Under the pieces are notes generated by a model that was given only the letters and a program-made list of their open reading frames with translations, was not told the DNA's origin and did not search any database. The position numbers and the translations under genes are program-made. Shown in pieces: positions 1-7,676 of a stretch of DNA of 64,000 nt (position 1 is the stretch's first letter; each line of letters begins with the position of its first letter). The stretch is from Jonesia quinghaiensis DSM 15701 (GTDB lineage: Bacteria > Actinomycetota > Actinomycetes > Actinomycetales > Cellulomonadaceae). The stretch covers positions 187,230 to 251,229 of the forward strand of contig NZ_KE383990.1 of assembly GCF_000423205.1 (NCBI RefSeq). The letters run 5' to 3'.

Positions 1-150
1 CATGGTGAAGCTCAACTGGTTGAGGAGCTTGCTGCCTATGGTGATGGCGTTGTTGTGCTGTCACCGCCGGTGTTGCGTGATGCTGTTATTGCCAAATTGG
101 TTGGGGTCACTCGTGTAGTGGGCTCGCAGGAGGGAGAACGCCGTGGCTGA
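1..150 (+). CDS. pafB: PafB, C-terminal fragment (WYL-domain regulator)
   Basis: The window opens inside an open frame of 49 codons ending in TGA at 148-150. The visible residues (around LVEELAAYGDGVVVLSPP) look like the C-terminal end of a WYL-domain protein, where a helix leads into a GVVVLSPPxLR-type strand. It overlaps the next gene, a second WYL protein, by 8 bases. In actinobacteria PafB and PafC are adjacent, form a heterodimeric transcription activator of the DNA-damage response, and lie beside the Pup ligase gene pafA. The pafB assignment rests mainly on position, because only the tail is visible. Confidence 0.7.
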   Translation, partial: HGEAQLVEELAAYGDGVVVLSPPVLRDAVIAKLVGVTRVVGSQEGERRG

Positions 151-1147
151 ACGAACTCCGGACAGGCTGGCGCGTTTATTGGCGTTGGTGGCTCATGTCT
201 CCCAATCAGGTCCAACTCCACTTTCCGAGTTGGCGCGGTTATATGGCACATCGAGTGAGCAGATACGGCGTGACATTAATTTATTGTGGGTCACAGGGAC
301 TCCCGGTTACTTGCCGCAAGACCTCATTGATTTTGATGCCGATGCGCTGGAGCGAGGCATTGTGCGTGTCACGCAGGACCGCGGGTTACGTGAGCCGTTA
401 CGTCTTGGCCCGCAGGAAGGGTTGAGTGTGTTGGCTGCGTTGCATGCATTGCGGGGGATTCTTGCTGCGGGGTCTGCTCAGTCTTCTGTTGTGGCGGCGG
501 TTGAGCAATTGGAACAAAAAGTTGCGTTGTCGTTAGGCCCGGTTGCTCGAGCGATTGATATCGAGGTGCGCCCTGAAGTTTCTCCGTTGACATTGCAGGC
601 ACTGCAGGAGGCTATTGTCGAGCGCAGACAAGTGGTGTTGGAGTATGTTGATGTCGCTGATCGGGTCACGGTGCGCACGGTTGAGCCCGCAGCGTTGTTT
701 AATGATGGAGAGTCGTTCTACCTGGATGCTTGGTGTCTTACGTCCGGTTCTGGTCGGGTTTTTCGTGTTGACCGGATGGCGCACGTTGAGGTTCTTGCTT
801 CACTCGCAACGCAGGTAGATTACCGCCCGTCGTTGTCCGCGGTTCCACGGGGCGAGGGGCATAGCGTCGATGTCCTTGTCACCGAACAGGGACGTTGGCT
901 TGTTGAGGAACTACCTGCCCGAGAAGTAGTTGATGTTGCGCAAGGTGTTTTAGTACGTCTGGATGTCGTCAATGATCACTGGCTGAATCGTTTGTTGCTG
1001 CAGCATGGTGATGTTATTCAACGTGTTTCCCCTTCTTCTGCTGCCGATATTGCAGCAGCGCAAGCGCGTACAGCGTTGCAGCTTTACACCTCAGATGACA
1101 TTATGAGGGCCGCAGAACAGGTGAGGGATGAGGAAGGCGCTCCATGA
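143..1147 (+). CDS. pafC: PafC, WYL-domain transcriptional regulator
   Basis: 334-residue protein starting at GTG 143, with an AGGAGGGA Shine-Dalgarno at 130-136 inside the upstream gene. The N-terminal ~55 residues form an HTH (LARLLALVAHVSQSG through SSEQIRRDINLL). The middle and C-terminal parts hold a WYL domain (VVLEYVDVADRVTVRTVEPAALF, then FYLDAWCLTSGSGRVFRVDRM). Known role of the family: with PafB it activates LexA-independent DNA-damage genes. The order pafB-pafC-x-tatA-tatC-helY matches Mycobacterium and supports the call. The stop overlaps the next start as ATGA, so the cluster is probably co-transcribed. Confidence 0.9.
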   Translation: MAERTPDRLARLLALVAHVSQSGPTPLSELARLYGTSSEQIRRDINLLWVTGTPGYLPQDLIDFDADALERGIVRVTQDRGLREPLRLGPQEGLSVLAALHALRGILAAGSAQSSVVAAVEQLEQKVALSLGPVARAIDIEVRPEVSPLTLQALQEAIVERRQVVLEYVDVADRVTVRTVEPAALFNDGESFYLDAWCLTSGSGRVFRVDRMAHVEVLASLATQVDYRPSLSAVPRGEGHSVDVLVTEQGRWLVEELPAREVVDVAQGVLVRLDVVNDHWLNRLLLQHGDVIQRVSPSSAADIAAAQARTALQLYTSDDIMRAAEQVRDEEGAP

Positions 1148-1476
1148 ATTGGTTTGTGATCTGGACTGTCATCTCGTTGACAGGGCTAGTAATGCTAGCC
1201 AGTATTGCTGTGATTTTTGCTCGGTCGGTGAAAGCTCACGTACGCCGTCTTGGTGACGTTGTTGCCGGTGCAGGTGATGAGTTTCATGATGCGAAAGAGA
1301 AGGCCTCACAGGTGGAGCGCACGATGCCTCGTCCAGTTGACCTGGAAGCGAGCCCGTTAGTGCGTGCCCAGTTGCGTGAGGTACGGCGGGTGAACGCTGC
1401 GCATCGTATTGAACGACGCGACGCTCGGCGTCACATCGCTTACGACCGCTGGTTGAGTGGGCGTTTGCGGGGCTAG
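1144..1476 (+). CDS. Small single-pass membrane protein of unknown function
   Basis: 110 residues, start codon overlapping the pafC stop (ATGA). Residues 4-26 form one hydrophobic segment (VIWTVISLTGLVMLASIAVIFA). The rest is a highly charged, Arg-rich, probably helical cytoplasmic tail with a potential coiled coil (AQLREVRRVNAAHRIERRDARRH). I do not recognise a family. Small membrane proteins are common between pafC and tatA in Micrococcales, but the role is unknown. Translation is probably coupled to pafC. Confidence 0.75.
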   Translation: MNWFVIWTVISLTGLVMLASIAVIFARSVKAHVRRLGDVVAGAGDEFHDAKEKASQVERTMPRPVDLEASPLVRAQLREVRRVNAAHRIERRDARRHIAYDRWLSGRLRG

Positions 1477-1495
1477 TAGTCAGTTGGTGATGGGT

Positions 1496-1591
1496 ATGTC
1501 GCTGAGGACAGTTAAACGGTAAGGTGAACACAAGATTCCTCGAAGCGCTTCGATGATGACGTTCGTTCACTCTTCGGCAATGTCGCTGAGG
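1496..1591. repeat. 12-bp direct repeat pair upstream of tatA
   Basis: ATGTCGCTGAGG occurs at 1496-1507 and again at 1580-1591, bracketing a palindrome. Both copies lie in the 170-bp gap between the small membrane protein and tatA. Regulatory meaning is unknown; a tandem operator is one possibility. Confidence 0.5.
1540..1553. repeat. 14-bp perfect palindrome upstream of tatA
   Basis: TCGAAGCGCTTCGA at 1540-1553 is a perfect palindrome without a loop, so a protein binding site is more likely than a terminator. It lies about 95 bp upstream of the tatA start. A possible -10 (TAAGAT or TAGATA) lies downstream around 1608-1618, which would place the palindrome in the tatA promoter region. No regulator is known to me for this exact site. 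Confidence 0.45.
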
Positions 1592-1646
1592 TAGTGTCCG
1601 GGGAGTCTAAGATAGATACACGCCCCCAACAACTTTGGAGACAACG

Positions 1647-1949
1647 ATGCCGGGTATGACCAAGCCATCGCACTGGCTCATCCTGATTCTCGTCCTGCTA
1701 CTGCTTTTCGGTGCAAAGAAGTTGCCTGACCTCGCACGCAGCATCGGACAATCCATGAAGATCTTCAAAAAGGAGATCAAGGACCTCTCTGAGGACGACA
1801 CAACACCGCCCGCGGCCCCACAGCAGCAGGCATACACCCAGCAACCGCCTGTCAGCCCGCAGGTTCCTGGGGTTGTTGATCCTCATAGCACCCCAACACA
1901 GTCCTCACCCACCACGCCAGGCACTGGCCACAGCGGAGGCGCAGCCTGA
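1647..1949 (+). CDS. tatA: Sec-independent protein translocase subunit TatA
   Basis: 100 residues from ATG 1647, chosen because GGAG at 1637-1640 gives normal spacing; a TTG at 1635 is also in frame. It has one N-terminal membrane helix (WLILILVLLLLF), then the invariant FGAKKLPDLARSIG hinge and amphipathic helix, an acidic patch (DLSEDD) and a Pro/Gln-rich flexible tail. TatA oligomers form the folded-protein pore of the twin-arginine pathway in the cytoplasmic membrane. tatC follows after 2 bases, so the two are co-expressed. No separate tatB is here. Confidence 0.95.
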   Translation: MPGMTKPSHWLILILVLLLLFGAKKLPDLARSIGQSMKIFKKEIKDLSEDDTTPPAAPQQQAYTQQPPVSPQVPGVVDPHSTPTQSSPTTPGTGHSGGAA

Positions 1950-1951
1950 CC

Positions 1952-2803
1952 GTGGCAACACCAGGTGGAACCAGCCCCTCAGCACGGGACATTCGGCGCC
2001 GTAAACGCGCCCAACGCAAAGAGGAACGGCGTCAAGCACGTTCAGATATGGCCCTCATGGACCATTTTCGCGAACTAAAAAGTCGACTCTTCAAAGCTGC
2101 GTTAGGTATCGTCCTTGCTTCTATTGGGGGCTGGTTCCTGTTTGACATGGTCTTTAATTCACTACAGCAACCAGTTATTGATTCTGCTGAGGCGGCAGGA
2201 CAACTGATTTCTGTGAACTTCACCGGCGTGGCTACCGCACTGGACATGCGCATTAAAGTCTCACTATTTGTCGGTTTAGTCATTTCCAGCCCATGGTGGC
2301 TCTACCAACTGTGGGCATTCATCACCCCAGGGCTCGCACGCAAGGAAAAAATCTACGCTTACGGGTTTGTCGGCGCCACCGTGCCACTCTTCCTCGGCGG
2401 TGGACTTTTAGCGTGGCTTGTCCTCCCACACGCGATCGGTATCCTCACAGCTTTTGTGCCAGAAGACTCCGCTAACCTCTTAGACGCGCAAACCTACCTC
2501 AGTTTCGTCATGCGTCTGTTACTTGCCTTTGGGCTGGCATTCGCCATGCCAGTGCTCCTCGTGGGCCTGAACTTCATGGGGTTGCTCTCAGCAGCAACGA
2601 TGTTGCGAGGATGGCGGTGGGCGATTGTTGTCGCATTCACTTTCTCCGCCATGATGACACCCACCCCAGACGCACTAACCATGATTCTGGTAGCCCTGCC
2701 CATCTGTGCGCTCTACTTTGTGGCACTGGGAGTGGCCTGGCTCCACGACCGCAAGGCGGCCCAAACGATGGAACGCCTGGATGCGGAACTTGCTGACTAC
2801 TAA
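1952..2803 (+). CDS. tatC: Sec-independent protein translocase subunit TatC
   Basis: 283 residues, GTG start two bases after the tatA stop. A basic N-terminal extension (RRRKRAQRKEERRQA) precedes the canonical MALMDHFRELKSRLFKAA motif, whose conserved HFxELKxRL is part of the twin-arginine signal receptor. Six membrane segments follow, including SPWWLYQLWAFITPGL. TatC is the receptor for RR-signal precursors and nucleates TatA assembly. Length and motifs are complete; the basic extension is common in actinobacterial TatC. Confidence 0.95.
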   Translation: MATPGGTSPSARDIRRRKRAQRKEERRQARSDMALMDHFRELKSRLFKAALGIVLASIGGWFLFDMVFNSLQQPVIDSAEAAGQLISVNFTGVATALDMRIKVSLFVGLVISSPWWLYQLWAFITPGLARKEKIYAYGFVGATVPLFLGGGLLAWLVLPHAIGILTAFVPEDSANLLDAQTYLSFVMRLLLAFGLAFAMPVLLVGLNFMGLLSAATMLRGWRWAIVVAFTFSAMMTPTPDALTMILVALPICALYFVALGVAWLHDRKAAQTMERLDAELADY

Positions 2804-2875
2804 GCGTTGAGTGAACTCTTCTCGCCGCCACCTGCCAAAACTGACATTGTCAGGATCCACCGATAGCCTGAAGAC

Positions 2876-5731
2876 ATGTCACCCAAACGCTCGCGCGCTC
2901 GTGAACAGCGCAAGATGAGCATCGAGGATCCCACTGCGAACTCTGCTGCTGTTGAAGCCAGCCCAGCGCAACGCTACCAACGCTTCAAAGAAGCCAGTAC
3001 GCTCCGGCACGTTCGCGACTTTACACAGACCCTGTCTTTCCCCCTCGATGACTTCCAGGTTGATGCCTGCCAACGCCTAGAAGCAGGCGACGGAGTGCTC
3101 GTTGCAGCCCCCACTGGTGCGGGAAAAACCATTGTCGGCGAGTTCGCGGTGTATCTCGCCCTGAAACAGCATCGAAAAGCTTTCTACACCACCCCCATCA
3201 AAGCTCTATCAAATCAGAAATACCAAGATTTCCAGCGAGTCTACGGAGCAGCAAACGTCGGTCTCCTCACCGGAGACACAACGATCAACGGTGAAGCTCC
3301 CATCGTAGTGATGACCACAGAAGTACTCCGAAACATGATTTACGCGGAGTCCTCAACCCTGAACAATTTGGGTTACGTCATCATGGATGAGGTTCACTAC
3401 CTTGCCGACAGATTCCGCGGTGCAGTGTGGGAAGAAGTCATTATCCACCTGGAACGCGACGTCCAACTTGTCTCACTGTCAGCAACGGTGTCGAACGCCG
3501 AAGAATTCGGCGACTGGTTGGCAGCTGTCCGTGGTTCAACCGCAGTGATCGTCTCCGAACGCCGTCCCGTACCGCTATGGCAACACGTCATCACCCAGGG
3601 CAGGGGAGACGCACCTGGTGGCATCATCGACCTGTACGCTCACAGCGTTGATCCCACTGACCCGGGCCCAACGCCACCCATCAACCCCGAACTTCTTAAC
3701 TACATGCGGCGCGGCAAAGATAGTGGGGGACCGGGGCGGGACCGCCGAGGCCGCCCACAACACTCTGGGCGCCGCGGGCCACCACGGTTCGCTGTCATCA
3801 ATGCACTAGAAGACGCGAATTTATTGCCCGCAATCTACTTCCTTTTCTCGCGGGCAGGCTGCGATGCTGCCGTTGAGCAGTGTCTTGCCACAGGCATCAG
3901 TTTGACGACTGAAGCGCAGGCACAAGAGATCCAAATCATCGTGGAAACCAGAATCGCAACTCTGCCCACAGAAGACCTCCAGGTTCTTGGTTACTTCGGC
4001 TGGTTAGATGGGTTAATGCGCGGGATTGCCGCTCACCACGCAGGGATGCTCCCGCTCTTTAAAGAAGTGGTCGAAGAACTCTTTTCCCGTGGTCTCATCA
4101 AAGTGGTCTTCGCGACTGAAACTCTTGCACTCGGCATCAACATGCCGGCACGTACCGTGGTGCTTGAAAAACTTGTTAAGTGGAACGGGACCGCGCACGT
4201 TGACCTCACCCCAGGTGAGTACACTCAACTCACTGGGCGGGCAGGGCGCCGTGGTATCGACGTCGAAGGACACGCCGTCGTTGTTGACCACGTTGGCCTC
4301 GACCCTATGGCGCTTGTCCGACTTGCCTCACGCCGCCTTTACCCTCTGCGATCAAGCTTTACCCCCACCTACAACATGGCGGTCAACCTTGTTGACCGCT
4401 TCGGGTACTCTCAAGCACGCGAAATCCTCGAAACCTCCTTCGCCCAGTTCCAGGCCGACCGAGGCGTCGTTGACCTCGCACGACAAGCACAAGCAAACTC
4501 AGAGGCCCTCGAAGGTTACACCGAAGCAATGCAATGCGACCGTGGTGACTTCAGTGAGTACATGCGCCTGCGTTCTCGCATATCAGAACGAGAAAAGGAA
4601 CTCTCACGGGTATCCACGCAGAGCAAACGCAACGACGCTATCGCCACATTATCCGCGCTACGAGTAGGTGACATTGCCGAGATACCATCAGGGCGATCAT
4701 CAGGTCGTGTACTTGTCCTTGACCGCGGAAAGGACACCGGTTTTGAGGGACGCCGGCCTCTTGTCCTGACTGAACAAGGCAAAACCCGGGTCCTCACCCT
4801 CGCCGATGTCCCCAACGGCGTTGAACACGTCGGATCCATCAGAATTAGTCCACGCCTCAATGCCCGCAAACCCAGTGACCGGCGTGATCTCACCCGAGAA
4901 TTCCAGCATGCACTACGCCACGGTGACCTCACACCAGCACCAACACGGCGTTACGGTGGCCCCAAACGCAAAAGCAACGCAACATCGGACAGCGTTCTTT
5001 CCGCGTTGAAAGACGAACTGCGCTACCACCCCTGCCACAAATGCCCTGACCGAGACCACCACGCCAGATGGGGCGAGCGTTGGGCGAAACTTACTCGTGA
5101 GCACACTGGTCTGTTGCGCCGCATCGAAGGACGCACCGGGTCAATCGCGAAGACGTTTGACAGGATATGCGCGGTCCTGAACCACTACGGTTACCTCAAC
5201 ACTGACAACGACCAGTACACAGTGACCTCAGCAGGACTCACACTGCAGCGAATCTACGCAGAAAACGACCTCCTCATAGCGCAGTGCTTGAACCAAGGCA
5301 TCTGGGACAAGCTTGATGCACCGCAACTAGCAGCTGCAGTCTCTGCTGCTGTCTACCAATCCAGGGGAGAGGAACATGCCGAACCGCACATCCCGGGCGG
5401 TCCGGAAGGGAAGTTAGCCCGCAGCATCGAATCCATGGTTCGCATTTGGGGAGACCTCACCGACACTGAAGAAGCGCATCAGCTAGAGGAAACCGGTGAC
5501 CTTGATGCTGGGCTCGTCTGGGCCATCCACGCCTGGACTCGAGGACGCAACTTGGACGCAGTGCTTTCTCAAGCAGATTTGACGGCTGGTGATTTCGTGC
5601 GTTGGGCAAAGCAAATACTTGATGCACTGGACCACATCGCTAATGTCGCTCCACAACCTGCTGTCCAAAGCACCGCCCGAAGCGCTATTGATGCCATCCG
5701 CCGTGGCGTCGTCGACTACTCCAGCATGTAG
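2876..5731 (+). CDS. helY: Ski2-like DExH-box helicase HelY
   Basis: 951 residues. Walker A is APTGAGKT (about residues 78-85), motif II is MDEVHYL (DEVH box), motif III is SATVSN, and motif VI is QLTGRAGRRGID. A Gly/Arg-rich insert (around GGPGRDRRGRPQHSGRRG) splits the RecA cores, and a DSHCT-like C-terminal domain follows. The family is SF2 Ski2/Mtr4-like; HelY orthologs sit directly after tatC in Mycobacterium. The substrate is not established: RNA processing is inferred from the family. Nothing looks broken. Confidence 0.92.
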   Translation: MSPKRSRAREQRKMSIEDPTANSAAVEASPAQRYQRFKEASTLRHVRDFTQTLSFPLDDFQVDACQRLEAGDGVLVAAPTGAGKTIVGEFAVYLALKQHRKAFYTTPIKALSNQKYQDFQRVYGAANVGLLTGDTTINGEAPIVVMTTEVLRNMIYAESSTLNNLGYVIMDEVHYLADRFRGAVWEEVIIHLERDVQLVSLSATVSNAEEFGDWLAAVRGSTAVIVSERRPVPLWQHVITQGRGDAPGGIIDLYAHSVDPTDPGPTPPINPELLNYMRRGKDSGGPGRDRRGRPQHSGRRGPPRFAVINALEDANLLPAIYFLFSRAGCDAAVEQCLATGISLTTEAQAQEIQIIVETRIATLPTEDLQVLGYFGWLDGLMRGIAAHHAGMLPLFKEVVEELFSRGLIKVVFATETLALGINMPARTVVLEKLVKWNGTAHVDLTPGEYTQLTGRAGRRGIDVEGHAVVVDHVGLDPMALVRLASRRLYPLRSSFTPTYNMAVNLVDRFGYSQAREILETSFAQFQADRGVVDLARQAQANSEALEGYTEAMQCDRGDFSEYMRLRSRISEREKELSRVSTQSKRNDAIATLSALRVGDIAEIPSGRSSGRVLVLDRGKDTGFEGRRPLVLTEQGKTRVLTLADVPNGVEHVGSIRISPRLNARKPSDRRDLTREFQHALRHGDLTPAPTRRYGGPKRKSNATSDSVLSALKDELRYHPCHKCPDRDHHARWGERWAKLTREHTGLLRRIEGRTGSIAKTFDRICAVLNHYGYLNTDNDQYTVTSAGLTLQRIYAENDLLIAQCLNQGIWDKLDAPQLAAAVSAAVYQSRGEEHAEPHIPGGPEGKLARSIESMVRIWGDLTDTEEAHQLEETGDLDAGLVWAIHAWTRGRNLDAVLSQADLTAGDFVRWAKQILDALDHIANVAPQPAVQSTARSAIDAIRRGVVDYSSM

Positions 5732-5744
5732 AAAGGCACACACC

Positions 5745-7373
5745 GTGAGCTCAACATTGGTGATCAATGCGGTTATCCACTCTGGCCAACACCCGTTTGC
5801 ACAAGCTCTCCTCATCGAAAACGGTGTCATAGCCTGGTGCGGCGACATGGACGCAGCAGCCTCATATCAACGCACAGCAACACAGATTATCGATGCCCAA
5901 GGAGCGCTACTCACTCCAGGATTCGTCGACGCGCACGTTCACGTCTTAGAAACCGCCTTTGCACTATCAGCAACAAGTTTGTCCCCACGTGACGGCATCG
6001 CCACACGAGAGGCAGCGCTCAGCGCACTGTCAGCGGCAACGAAGACGTGGAAACCAGGAGATTTACCTGTCACCAGCATCGGTTGGGATGATTCTGCTTG
6101 GCCTGCGGCAAGCCAACTTTCCTGGGCTGATATAGACGCTGTAGCTGGTGGGGTGCCTGTTTACGTTCCACGGGCTGACCTCCATTCAGCGTTAGGTTCT
6201 TCTGCTCTGCTGTCCTGGGCTGGCCTAAACGATAATCACGACGGCAGTCCACTGCGCGGAGACCGCCACGTGGCAGTCCGCCGTGCAATGCATGACGTGA
6301 GTGATGCAACCCGTGATCAGTTGTACCGCATGGTCCTTGACTACAGCGCCAAACGCGGTGTCGTGGAGCTGCACGAAAATTCCGCACCGGGAATAGACAC
6401 CCGCGAAGGGTTGGCACGTCTCATCAACATGACGCAAGACCCTGTTAGTGGGTTTCCGCGGATTGTGGGATACCGCGGGGAGCTTGTCTCGACTCTCGAA
6501 GAAGCCCACGCGATCAGCGAAGCAATACCTGGACTAGCTGGATTGGCCGGCGACCTATCAGTAGATGGTTCCTTTGGTTCACGCTCAGCGTGGCTGCGAG
6601 AAGAATACGCAGATGCCCCAGGAAACAAAGGTTCCCTCTATCTGTCAACCGAGCAAGTAGCTGCGCACGTCACGGCAACCAGCCTGGCTGGCCTGCAGGG
6701 TGGCTTCCACGTCATTGGCGATGCTGCTCTCGACGTTGTTCTCACCGGCTACCACAATGCAGCAGCGCAGTCCGATGACATTCGTCGAGCCATTCGCCGC
6801 ACCGGGCACCGCCTTGAACACGTCGAACTCGTCGACGATGATGCTCTGACTGTATTCACTGACTTGGGAATCGCCGTCAGCGCCCAACCAGCCTTTGACG
6901 CGTGGTGGGGCGGACAGCAAGGCATGTACGCTACACGACTGGGGCAGCGTAGAGCACAACGAACGACGCCACTGCGTACGCTCATGAGCGCAGGGATTCC
7001 AGTGGCCTTCGGTTCGGACTCACCTGTGACTCCCATCAGCCCTTGGGATGGTGTGCGTGCAGCGATCTGGCACCACAACACCGAAGAGAGAGTTTCTGCT
7101 CGTGCTGCCTTCCGCGCTCATAGCCGTGGAGGTCACCGTGTTGCTGGTGACATGGCTACGGGAGAAATCCGGGTGGGGGCTCCCGCTCACCTTGTTTTGT
7201 GGGAAGCCGATGAGTTGGGCGTTCAGGCAGAAAATGACGGGCGGTCTGCTTGGAGCACAGATGCTCGCAGTGGAACGCCTCTCCTTCCGTACCTGGCTGA
7301 ACAAGGTGAATCTCCACGGGCACTTATCACGTGGCGTGCCGGTCATATCATCCACAATGCAATGAACATTTAG
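5745..7373 (+). CDS. YtcJ-like amidohydrolase (amidohydrolase_3 family)
   Basis: 542 residues from GTG 5745, 13 bases after helY with GAAAGG as weak Shine-Dalgarno; upstream in-frame starts overlap helY and are rejected. Metal-site motifs are visible: GFVDAHVHV (HxH), ELHENSAPG, GFHVIGDAALD, HRLEHVELV and PVAFGSDSPVTPISPW. This arrangement is typical of the YtcJ/amidohydrolase_3 group, metal-dependent hydrolases of C-N bonds. The substrate cannot be told from sequence. It is probably co-transcribed with helY. Confidence 0.85.
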   Translation: MSSTLVINAVIHSGQHPFAQALLIENGVIAWCGDMDAAASYQRTATQIIDAQGALLTPGFVDAHVHVLETAFALSATSLSPRDGIATREAALSALSAATKTWKPGDLPVTSIGWDDSAWPAASQLSWADIDAVAGGVPVYVPRADLHSALGSSALLSWAGLNDNHDGSPLRGDRHVAVRRAMHDVSDATRDQLYRMVLDYSAKRGVVELHENSAPGIDTREGLARLINMTQDPVSGFPRIVGYRGELVSTLEEAHAISEAIPGLAGLAGDLSVDGSFGSRSAWLREEYADAPGNKGSLYLSTEQVAAHVTATSLAGLQGGFHVIGDAALDVVLTGYHNAAAQSDDIRRAIRRTGHRLEHVELVDDDALTVFTDLGIAVSAQPAFDAWWGGQQGMYATRLGQRRAQRTTPLRTLMSAGIPVAFGSDSPVTPISPWDGVRAAIWHHNTEERVSARAAFRAHSRGGHRVAGDMATGEIRVGAPAHLVLWEADELGVQAENDGRSAWSTDARSGTPLLPYLAEQGESPRALITWRAGHIIHNAMNI

Positions 7374-7477
7374 TGCGGCTTCCGGCAGTATTCCTCACGG
7401 AGTGTTTTTCACCCGTTGTTTTTTCGCCATGTATCGCGGATGACACGGCTCTAGGGCTGGTAACCCGTGAACAGAAG

Positions 7478-7506
7478 TTGACATCAGCGTCGCACAGGGC
7501 CAAGGT
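7478..7506 (+). promoter_or_regulatory. Candidate SigA-type promoter for lnt-ppm
   Basis: TTGACA at 7478-7483 matches the -35 consensus perfectly. After 17 bases comes CAAGGT (7501-7506), a poor but tolerable -10. Transcription from about 7513 would give a leader of about 160 nt that includes the hairpin at 7569-7626. Not proven; the -10 is weak. Confidence 0.4.
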
Positions 7507-7568
7507 GAGTAGTGCCCGCACCTGATGCGGTGATAACCGTGGGTGTGTGCCGACGCGCAAGCGATCAC

Positions 7569-7626
7569 TGGTCCCCGAGTTCAGTAGAAAACGTGACATG
7601 TCACGGTACGAAGGACTCGGGGACCA
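7569..7626 (+). repeat. Nested inverted repeat / structured leader upstream of lnt
   Basis: Outer arms TGGTCCCCGAGT (7569-7580) and ACTCGGGGACCA (7615-7626) are perfect 12-bp complements. They enclose CGTGACATGTCACG (7592-7605), itself a perfect 14-bp palindrome. The spacers are A/G-rich (7581-7591 and 7606-7614). As RNA this could fold as a stem with an internal loop and a second stem; as DNA it could be an operator inside a cruciform. No U-tract follows, so a simple terminator is unlikely. It matches no riboswitch family I recognise. Confidence 0.7.
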
Positions 7627-7676
7627 AAACACGTCTTGGGGCATGTTCATCCACGGATCATTCAGGTTTCTCGCAT

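Larger units (their letters stand above)
7374..7676 (+). other. Intergenic leader region upstream of lnt
   Basis: This 303-bp gap has no convincing gene. It contains a candidate promoter (7478-7506) and a strong nested inverted repeat (7569-7626), annotated separately. Short open frames here on both strands have no family features or ribosome-binding sites. Confidence 0.6.
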
